From CAZQKL01 sp964593895 [NCBI: uncultured bacterium] (GTDB lineage: Bacteria; DYJV01): 5,853 nucleotides of DNA. Under the pieces are notes generated by a model, which ran no database searches, was not told the DNA's origin, and was given only the letters and a program-made list of their open reading frames with translations. The stretch covers positions 1 to 5,853 of the forward strand of contig CAZQKL010000115.1 in the NCBI GenBank assembly GCA_964593895.1. The letters run 5' to 3'. Shown here piece by piece: positions 1 to 4,521 of the stretch (its first letter is position 1; the number at the start of each line of letters is the position of its first letter). The position numbers and the translations under genes are program-made.

Positions 1-392
1 ATTGTAGGACCACCAATATCAATATTTTCAATAGCATCATCAAAAGTTGCATCTTTTTTCTCAATTGTTTTTTCAAATGGATATAGATTTACAACAATCA
101 TATCAATAGGCTCAATTCCCAATTCTTTAATTTTATTCATATGTTCTGGATTGTCTCTAATAGCCAATATCCCACCATGAATTTTAGGATGAAGGGTTTT
201 AACTCTACCGTCCATAATTTCAGGAAAACCAGTGTAAGCAGAAATTTCTGTTACAGGGATGTTATTCTGTTTTAAAATTTTTGCTGTGCCTCCAGTTGAT
301 AAGATTTCAATTCCTAATTTATTTAATTCTTTTGCAAAATCTAAAATTCCAGTTTTATCACTTACACTTATTATTGCTTTTTTTATCTTCAT
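1..392 (-). CDS. purH: PurH, bifunctional AICAR transformylase/IMP cyclohydrolase (N-terminal part, runs off left edge)
   Basis: The 130 complete codons visible form the MGS-like IMP cyclohydrolase domain that opens PurH. This enzyme catalyses the last two steps of cytosolic de novo purine synthesis, AICAR to FAICAR to IMP. Visible signatures are SDKTG (residues 11-15), LSTGGTAK (31-38), [15 protein letters not shown] (60-74), a VVNLYPFE block (100-107) and an IDIGGPT block (124-130), all in the usual order. The C-terminal transformylase domain, about 380 residues in the family, lies outside the window. The ATG at 392 is preceded by a strong ribosome binding site, and the protein starts directly on the first beta strand ([12 protein letters not shown]), as the family does. 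It is the last visible gene of the minus-strand unit, 21 bp after the oxidoreductase gene. Identity is secure; whether the second domain is intact cannot be seen. Confidence 0.96.
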   Translation of the reverse strand, partial: MKIKKAIISVSDKTGILDFAKELNKLGIEILSTGGTAKILKQNNIPVTEISAYTGFPEIMDGRVKTLHPKIHGGILAIRDNPEHMNKIKELGIEPIDMIVVNLYPFEKTIEKKDATFDDAIENIDIGGPT

Positions 393-397
393 TTTCC

Positions 398-405
398 CTC
401 CTACA
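398..405 (-). promoter_or_regulatory. Shine-Dalgarno site of purH
   Basis: On the minus strand the 21-bp gap between the oxidoreductase stop and purH contains TAGGAGGG, five bases before the purH ATG. It is the only feature in this gap; I see no terminator or promoter there. purH is therefore probably read from the upstream mRNA but has its own strong translation start, unlike the reinitiation-type starts elsewhere in the unit. Confidence 0.8.
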
Positions 406-413
406 GCAAATAT

Positions 414-1466
414 TTATAATATTAATTCACTCACATATTCAGCAATTGCTGGAGCTGCAGTGAGGCCAGGAGAATCTATTCCAAATAAATGAATAATATT
501 ATTTCTTCTAAAAATAACAAAATCGTAAACAAATTTTCCATGAATAAATAATTTAGGTCTGTTCCCTGAAAATCCTACAGAAATTTTATTTTCATTAAAT
601 TTTTTTAAATAAACCTCGCAAGCTTTTACAAAAATATCCTTTTTTTCATACACATCATAATCATCCTTTCTGTCAAATTCTTTACTTGTAGGTCCAATCC
701 AAATCTCATTATAAGCTGTTTTGGTGAAATGAACTCCAAGAGCTCCTTTTTCATCTGTTGGAACTGGATAAATCATTCCATTTATTGTATCTTCATTTAA
801 TGAATAGTAATCACCTTTATAAGGAATAATTTTAAAACCTTCAATTCCACACATTTTTGCTATTTCATCAGCCCATAATCCAGCAGAATTTATTAAAACA
901 TCATAATTAAGTTCACCACGATTGGTAATCACCTTTTTCTTGGTAACATTAACATTTTCAACTTTGCAATTGTTAACAACATTTACTCCTTTTTCCTGAA
1001 GAAAAGCTTCAATTTTTTTATAGTAATCTGAACAATTTACAACTCCTGAATTTGGAGAATAGAGGGCATATTCAGATTTGCAGTTTGGTTCTAATTTTTC
1101 AATTTCTGATTTACCAATGAGCTTTAATCCTTTAACTCCATTTTTTATTCCATTTTCATACAATTTCTTTAGTTCTTCTTTTTCTTTTTCATCTTTTGCA
1201 ACAATAATTTTACCACATTTTCTATGTTCTATATTAAGTTCTTTTAAAAATTTGTAAGTTAGGTCAGCACCTTTAACACAAAATTCTCTTTTTAATGAGT
1301 GATAAGGATAATAAATTCCTGCATGAATTACACCACTATTTCTTGTGCTTGTGTGAAACCATAGCCACTGCTCTTTCTCAAGAAGAAATACCTCATTATT
1401 CTTATTTTTTAACTTCAATGCTATATGACAACCTACTACACCAGCACCAATTATTGCTATAAGCAT
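414..1466 (-). CDS. lhgO: FAD-dependent oxidoreductase, L-2-hydroxyglutarate oxidase (LhgO) family
   Basis: A 350-residue flavoprotein of the DAO fold. It begins with the dinucleotide-binding strand MLIAIIGAGVVG (GxGxxG at residues 7-12), with Glu30 ending the second strand to hold the FAD ribose. The stretch STRNSGVIHAGIYYP (40-54) matches the family's NSGVIHAGIYY block, and the C-terminal GIDSPGLTAAPAIAEYV matches its SPGLT FAD-closing motif. Family members oxidise L-2-hydroxyglutarate to 2-oxoglutarate, passing electrons to the membrane quinone pool; no membrane helix is visible here. It is shorter than the E. coli enzyme (about 420 residues), so the exact substrate is less certain than the family. 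I chose the ATG at 1466 over an in-frame TTG at 1481. The ATG lies one base after the stop of the preceding small gene (TAA-A-ATG) and directly precedes the first beta strand. The upstream Shine-Dalgarno is weak, so translational coupling is likely. Another 2-hydroxyacid or amino acid oxidase of the same fold is the alternative. Confidence 0.8.
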   Translation of the reverse strand: MLIAIIGAGVVGCHIALKLKNKNNEVFLLEKEQWLWFHTSTRNSGVIHAGIYYPYHSLKREFCVKGADLTYKFLKELNIEHRKCGKIIVAKDEKEKEELKKLYENGIKNGVKGLKLIGKSEIEKLEPNCKSEYALYSPNSGVVNCSDYYKKIEAFLQEKGVNVVNNCKVENVNVTKKKVITNRGELNYDVLINSAGLWADEIAKMCGIEGFKIIPYKGDYYSLNEDTINGMIYPVPTDEKGALGVHFTKTAYNEIWIGPTSKEFDRKDDYDVYEKKDIFVKACEVYLKKFNENKISVGFSGNRPKLFIHGKFVYDFVIFRRNNIIHLFGIDSPGLTAAPAIAEYVSELIL

Positions 1467-1467
1467 T

Positions 1468-1647
1468 TTAAAAACATCCAAGCTGACAATTTGTAATTTT
1501 TATTTTTAATTCATTTAAAATTTCACCTATCTCTTTTTTTGTAATTCCAAATTTATCTGCAAATTCCCATGCTTTTGCACAGGTAATTCTGTTGTTGTGC
1601 TTATTGCCATATTCCTTTAATTCCTGAATTATTTTTTCTTTCTCCAT
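1468..1647 (-). CDS. Small cysteine-containing protein with C-terminal CQLGCF (59 aa, function unknown)
   Basis: A complete 59-codon frame fills the gap between the dppC-like and lhgO-like genes. The ATG at 1647 follows the dppC stop by one base, and its Shine-Dalgarno AAGGAGGGAG lies inside the last codons of dppC. Its own TAA is one base before the lhgO ATG. The protein is soluble, with no signal peptide. Residues 21-45 (starting ITCAKAWEFADKFGITKK) read like two short helices with a turn, loosely resembling a helix-turn-helix. Then comes a basic strand (LKIKI, 47-51) and the ending NCQLGCF (53-59). Cysteines are at 23, 54 and 58. From memory, short proteins ending in a similar ICQLGCF-like tail occur in anaerobic Desulfobacterota and Nitrospirota, but I cannot name a family. 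The cysteines could bind metal or form a redox pair; DNA binding is also possible. The function is unknown, but the tight fit, strong RBS and composition make it very probably a real gene. Confidence 0.85.
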   Translation of the reverse strand: MEKEKIIQELKEYGNKHNNRITCAKAWEFADKFGITKKEIGEILNELKIKITNCQLGCF

Positions 1648-1648
1648 T

Positions 1649-2455
1649 TTACTCCCTCCTTTTTGGATTTAAAATATTTTGCAATCCCTCTCCGAGGAAA
1701 TTAAATCCTAAAACAGTTAAAAATATTGCAAGTCCTGGAAATACTGATAACCACCATGCTATGTCAATATAATTTTTTCCACTTGTTAACATATTCCCCC
1801 AACTTGGTGTTGGTGGTTGAACTCCAAGACCTAAAAATGATAATGCTGATTCAGTTAAAATTGCTCCAGCAATTCCTAAAGTAGCATAAACAATTATTGA
1901 TGGCAACACATTTGGAAGAATATGAATAAAAATAATTCTTATTGTGCTTGCTCCATTTATTTTTGCAGAAAGCACAAAATCTCTTGTTTTTAAACTTAAA
2001 AATTCAGCCCTAACTATTCTACAAATCCCCATCCATGAAGTTAGCCCAATAATTATCATTATATTTACAATAGATGGTTCTAAATAAGCAATTACTGCTA
2101 AAATCAGGAAAAATGCAGGAAAACATAACATTATATCAACAAATCTCATAATAATTGCATCAATAATTCCTCCATAATAACCAGCTATTGCTCCTAAAAA
2201 AGTTCCAATAATTGTGGAAATACCAACTGCAATAATTCCAACTTCAATTGATATTCTTGAACCATAAATTAATCTTGATAAAACATCTCTTCCAAGCTCA
2301 TCTGTGCCAAGAATGTTTTGTTTATCTGGTGGCATTAAAACTTTTTTATCATTAATTGAAGTTGGGTCATAGGGAGAAATGTATGGAGCTAAAATTGCTG
2401 TAATAATAAGAGTTCCAACAATAATTATTCCAATTACAAACAAAAAATTTTTCAT
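1649..2455 (-). CDS. dppC: ABC transporter inner-membrane permease, DppC/OppC/NikC family
   Basis: This 268-residue protein is one of the two membrane subunits of a peptide/nickel-type ABC importer. It carries the family hallmarks in order: a first membrane helix (about 4-24), the periplasmic block LGTDELGRDVLSRLIYG (49-65), several further hydrophobic helices, and the cytoplasmic coupling loop RDFVLSAKINGAS (about 158-170) that docks onto the ATPase. Near the C-terminus is SFLGLGVQPPTPSWGNML (about 205-222), the best DppC signature. Length is typical (270-300). It overlaps the dppB-like gene by 4 bp (ATGA), so the two subunits are probably translated together. No substrate-binding protein or ATPase gene lies in the window, so the transported substrate (dipeptides, oligopeptides, nickel or another ligand) cannot be read from the sequence. 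The symbol denotes family, not substrate. Confidence 0.92.
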   Translation of the reverse strand: MKNFLFVIGIIIVGTLIITAILAPYISPYDPTSINDKKVLMPPDKQNILGTDELGRDVLSRLIYGSRISIEVGIIAVGISTIIGTFLGAIAGYYGGIIDAIIMRFVDIMLCFPAFFLILAVIAYLEPSIVNIMIIIGLTSWMGICRIVRAEFLSLKTRDFVLSAKINGASTIRIIFIHILPNVLPSIIVYATLGIAGAILTESALSFLGLGVQPPTPSWGNMLTSGKNYIDIAWWLSVFPGLAIFLTVLGFNFLGEGLQNILNPKRRE

Positions 2456-3426
2456 TTTAACTTAACCCTTGGGTCAGCTATAGAGTAACAAATATCAGCA
2501 ATTAAATTACCTATTAGAGTTAAAATAGCTCCAATTGTCAATATTCCCATAATAACAGGATAATCTCTTGACATAACACTTTGATAAAATAATTGACCCA
2601 TGCCGGGGATTCCAAATATTGATTCAAAAATAACACTCCCACCAATAAGACCTGGGATTGAAAGCCCAATTATTGTTATAACAGGTAATAGGACATTTTT
2701 TAATGCATGCTTGTAATAAATTTTCTTTTCAGGTATTCCTCTTCCTTTAGCAGATAAAATATATTCAGTTTTTAAAACCTCAACCATATTATTTCTTACA
2801 TATCTTGAAAGCCCTGCAATTCCACCAAAAGTTGATACAAGAAGTGGCAGAATTAGGTGTTTTACATAATCTGTAAACTTTCCCCAAAAAGATAAATAAT
2901 CATGATTTAAAGATTTTATTCCAGAAATTGGTAAAATTCTTAAATGTATTCCAAAAAAAATCATTAAAAGTAAAGCAAACCAGAAAGATGGCATTGCATA
3001 GCCGATGTAAACAAAAGTTGTTAAGGATTTATCAATCCAATTATTTTCATTTTTGGCACATATTACTCCGATTGGAATTGAAATTATAAAAATTAAAATT
3101 ATTGAAATTAAATTTATAACAACTGTTATCCCAATTCTTTCTTTTATTTTTGTAATAACCTTTTTATGGTCTGGAGCAAATGAATATCCAAAGTCAAGTT
3201 TTGCAACTTTTTTTAACCATTGTAAATATTGAACATATAATGGTTTATCAAGTCCATAAAGCTTATATAATCTTTCTCTTACCTCTTTTGTCATTTTTGG
3301 ATTTAAAGAGGAAGCTAATTCTACAGGTCCTCCAGGAGCAAGATGAATTACTGCAAATGATATTGCGGTAATGCCAATTAACAGCACAAAAATATTTACA
3401 ATTCTTTTAATGATATAAAAAAACAT
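2452..3426 (-). CDS. dppB: ABC transporter inner-membrane permease, DppB/OppB/NikB family
   Basis: This 324-residue membrane protein is the partner of the DppC-like permease. It starts with a membrane helix (about 9-29) followed by HLAPGGP (28-34), the position of the usual L-PGDP motif. It has about six hydrophobic segments in all. The coupling loop EYILSAKGRGIPEKKIYYKHALKN begins at Glu221, and the ending GIPGMGQLFYQSVMSRDYP (from 272) then ADPRVKLK is diagnostic for DppB. A TTG at 3438 could give four extra residues. I prefer the ATG at 3426 because it sits one base after the cobO stop (TAA-A-ATG) and begins the usual short MFFYIIKR leader; a GAGG lies about 14 bases upstream, too far for a strong site, so coupled initiation is likely. 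A complete importer also needs a periplasmic binding protein and DppD/DppF-type ATPases, none of which are here. Confidence 0.92.
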   Translation of the reverse strand: MFFYIIKRIVNIFVLLIGITAISFAVIHLAPGGPVELASSLNPKMTKEVRERLYKLYGLDKPLYVQYLQWLKKVAKLDFGYSFAPDHKKVITKIKERIGITVVINLISIILIFIISIPIGVICAKNENNWIDKSLTTFVYIGYAMPSFWFALLLMIFFGIHLRILPISGIKSLNHDYLSFWGKFTDYVKHLILPLLVSTFGGIAGLSRYVRNNMVEVLKTEYILSAKGRGIPEKKIYYKHALKNVLLPVITIIGLSIPGLIGGSVIFESIFGIPGMGQLFYQSVMSRDYPVIMGILTIGAILTLIGNLIADICYSIADPRVKLK

Positions 3427-3427
3427 T

Positions 3428-3952
3428 TTAAAATTCAATTCCTCTTTGAGCTTTAATTCCCTTATGGAATGGATGTTTTATTTCTCTCATTTCAGTAACC
3501 AGGTCAGCAATTTCGATTATTTTTTCATGAGCATTTCTACCAGTTAAAATAACATGTAATTTTTCAGGTTTGTTTTTTAAAATTTCAACAACATCATCTA
3601 CATCAAGAAGTTTATATAAAATAGCGTAATTTATCTCATCAAGAATGACCATATCATAATTATTAGAAAATATAACACTTTTAGCTTTTTCAAATGCATC
3701 TTTTGCTGCTTCAACATCTTTTGGGTCTGGTTTTTCACTTCCAAGATTTACAAAGCCCTTTCCCATAGGAATTATTTCAAAATTTTCAAATTTTTCTGCT
3801 GCTTTTAATTCTCCATATTTCCATGTGCCTTTTATAAATTGTATCATACAAACTTTAAACCCATTACCAAGAGCTCTAAATGCTAAACCTAAGGCTGCAG
3901 TTGTTTTTCCTTTACCATTTCCTGTGTGAACTATTATCAATCCTTTTCTCAT
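3428..3952 (-). CDS. cobO: Cob(I)yrinic acid a,c-diamide adenosyltransferase (CobO/BtuR/CobA type)
   Basis: A 174-residue cytosolic P-loop enzyme. It transfers the 5'-deoxyadenosyl group of ATP to the reduced cobalt of cobyrinic acid diamide or cobalamin, yielding the adenosyl coenzyme and triphosphate. The Walker A motif HTGNGKGKTTAA is at 9-20, the substrate-side IQFIKGTWKYGE at 37-48, and the Walker B block VILDEINYA at 102-110. The family's end motif HPFHKGIKAQRGIEF closes the protein, so it is complete; 174 residues is slightly shorter than the usual 175-200. GGAG at 3960-3963 is 7 bases before the ATG. It is the first gene of the minus-strand unit, directly behind a predicted promoter. 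No other cobalamin gene is in the window, so it could serve de novo synthesis or corrinoid salvage. The leader is too short for a cobalamin riboswitch. Confidence 0.95.
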   Translation of the reverse strand: MRKGLIIVHTGNGKGKTTAALGLAFRALGNGFKVCMIQFIKGTWKYGELKAAEKFENFEIIPMGKGFVNLGSEKPDPKDVEAAKDAFEKAKSVIFSNNYDMVILDEINYAILYKLLDVDDVVEILKNKPEKLHVILTGRNAHEKIIEIADLVTEMREIKHPFHKGIKAQRGIEF

Positions 3953-3968
3953 TTTAATTCTCCAAAAT

Positions 3969-4000
3969 TTTTTAAATTTTATAATTTTTAAATTTTATAA
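3969..4000. repeat. 16-bp tandem repeat, two copies, over the cobO promoter
   Basis: The unit TTTTTAAATTTTATAA occurs exactly twice head to tail (3969-3984 and 3985-4000). On the minus strand each copy carries a TATAAA; the right-hand copy (3994-3999) is the predicted -10 box of cobO and the left-hand copy (3978-3983) lies within the predicted early transcript. Because the DNA is almost pure A/T, chance or slippage is a fair explanation. It could also provide curved DNA or a second RNA polymerase contact. Confidence 0.7.
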
Positions 4001-4022
4001 TTAAAGTTTTTTAAATTATCAA
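3994..4022 (-). promoter_or_regulatory. Predicted sigma70-type promoter of the cobO-purH unit
   Basis: On the minus strand TTGATA (4017-4022) is followed by a 17-bp spacer and TATAAA (3994-3999). Each box matches the consensus at five of six positions, with ideal spacing. The predicted transcript would start near 3987, giving a leader of about 35 bases with GGAG before the cobO ATG. No other good promoter is apparent between here and purH, in keeping with one long mRNA. This is a sequence prediction in AT-rich DNA, where TATAAA arises easily; the -35 box and spacing carry most of the weight. Confidence 0.6.
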
Positions 4023-4030
4023 GAAATTTG

Positions 4031-4057
4031 TTGACAGGAAAGTTTTTTTTATATTAT
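4031..4057 (+). promoter_or_regulatory. Predicted sigma70-type promoter of the cytochrome gene
   Basis: A perfect -35 hexamer TTGACA (4031-4036) precedes TATTAT (4052-4057), five of six matches to the -10 consensus, at a short 15-bp spacing. TATACG at 4055-4060 would give 18 bp with a poorer match. Transcription would start around 4064, leaving a leader of about 48 bases before the cytochrome ATG. Its -35 box lies only 8 bp from that of the divergent cobO promoter, so the two polymerases could interfere or share a regulator. Confidence 0.65.
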
Positions 4058-4070
4058 ACGAGTTTTGCTT

Positions 4071-4097
4071 TTTTAAAAATTTCACAAATTTTTAAAA
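4071..4097 (+). promoter_or_regulatory. Perfect 12-bp inverted repeat in the cytochrome leader
   Basis: TTTTAAAAATTT (4071-4082), a CAC spacer, then AAATTTTTAAAA (4086-4097) form an exact palindrome. In RNA it gives a 12-bp A-U hairpin with a 3-base loop, extendable by two G-U pairs (4069-4070 with 4098-4099) into the first bases of the Shine-Dalgarno sequence. It starts about 7 bases after the predicted transcription start. It may be a repressor operator or an RNA hairpin tuning ribosome access. Chance is less likely than for single A/T runs but not excluded at this base composition. Confidence 0.55.
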
Positions 4098-4105
4098 GGA
4101 GGTGA
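4095..4105 (+). promoter_or_regulatory. Unusually complete Shine-Dalgarno site of the cytochrome gene
   Basis: AAAGGAGGTGA pairs over all 11 bases with the conserved 3' end of bacterial 16S rRNA, 6 bases before the ATG at 4112. No other gene in the window has so complete a site, which suggests very strong translation. The 5' edge is shared with the right arm of the leader inverted repeat. Confidence 0.85.
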
Positions 4106-4111
4106 AGATAG

Positions 4112-4480
4112 ATGAAAAAGTTATTAGTTGCAATCCTTTCAGGTTTATTTTTAGTAGCAGTTGCTTTTGCTCTTACAGCTGGAGAAATGCCAAAGGCTCC
4201 TGAAAAAGTCACAATTAATGAAGTTCAAAAGAGAAAACCACCTGTTACATTTAATCATGGCTGGCATGCTAAAAAATTTGGATGTAAAAAGTGCCATCAC
4301 AAATGGAGTGGAAAAGGTGAACCAAGGAAATGTTCAGAATGTCACAAGGCTAAAAAGAGTGGTAAAGCTCCAAAAGCTATGAAAGTATATCACAAAAGAT
4401 GTAAAGGTTGCCACAAGAAAATGAAAAAAGCTGGTAAAAAAGCTGGACCAACTTCATGTAAAAAATGCCATAAAAAATAA
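4112..4480 (+). CDS. Periplasmic tetrahaem c-type cytochrome, c3/c7 superfamily, very lysine-rich
   Basis: A 122-residue exported electron carrier. The signal peptide MKKLLVAILSGLFLVAVAFA ends at a likely AFA cleavage site after residue 20, leaving about 102 residues. Four CxxCH haem attachment sites are visible at 58-62, 74-78, 97-101 and 116-120. Distal ligand candidates match class III cytochromes: His49 and His52 in FNHGWH, His63 directly after the first CxxCH (CHH), and His94 before the third. This predicts four bis-His haems, as in cytochrome c3. The C-terminal part (CKGCHKKMKKAG...CKKCHKK) reads more like the trihaem c7 proteins of Geobacter (PpcA). The mature chain has 29 Lys and 3 Arg against 5 Glu and no Asp, an extreme positive charge partly offset by haem propionates. 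It probably shuttles electrons between periplasmic partners such as hydrogenases, formate dehydrogenases or membrane complexes; the partner is not shown. A terminator and then resB, needed for haem attachment, follow. Confidence 0.93.
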   Translation: MKKLLVAILSGLFLVAVAFALTAGEMPKAPEKVTINEVQKRKPPVTFNHGWHAKKFGCKKCHHKWSGKGEPRKCSECHKAKKSGKAPKAMKVYHKRCKGCHKKMKKAGKKAGPTSCKKCHKK

Positions 4481-4486
4481 TTATCC

Positions 4487-4511
4487 AAGCGGGGTTTATC
4501 CCCGCTTTTTT
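4487..4511 (+). terminator. Intrinsic terminator after the cytochrome gene
   Basis: AAGCGGGG (4487-4494) pairs perfectly with CCCCGCTT (4500-4507) around a TTTAT loop, and the stem runs into six T residues (4506-4511). The 6-bp G/C core stands out sharply in this AT-rich DNA. It begins 6 bases after the cytochrome stop and ends 10 bases before the resB ATG, so resB transcription must either read through it or start inside the cytochrome gene. Confidence 0.93.
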
Positions 4512-4521
4512 AGGTTTTAAA

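Noticed and set aside
259-492. Plus-strand open frame of 77 codons across the purH start and the end of the lhgO-like gene
   Set aside because: It lies antisense to two securely identified genes, has no family motif, and has no suitable ribosome binding site. The same holds for the overlapping frame at 281-463.
1467-1481. TTG start at 1481 for the lhgO-like gene, giving five extra residues
   Set aside because: It has no well-placed Shine-Dalgarno, overlaps the small gene, and adds residues before the first FAD-binding strand; the ATG right after the small gene's stop fits better.
3180-3371. Plus-strand open frame of 63 codons inside the dppB-like gene
   Set aside because: It is antisense to conserved permease coding sequence, shows no recognisable motif and has no ribosome binding site.
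3427-3438. TTG start at 3438 for the dppB-like gene, giving four extra residues
   Set aside because: A GAGG lies only two bases before this TTG, too close to serve it, and the extra residues precede the usual short N-terminus. The ATG at 3426 follows the cobO stop in the same pattern as other junctions.
3953-3993. Possible cobalamin riboswitch ahead of cobO
   Set aside because: The predicted leader is about 35 bases and nearly pure A/T; a B12 riboswitch needs roughly 200 structured bases and a B12-box, which are absent.
4161-4382. Second plus-strand frame inside the cytochrome gene
   Set aside because: It is an out-of-frame shadow: the other frame has a signal peptide, four CxxCH motifs and a perfect Shine-Dalgarno site.
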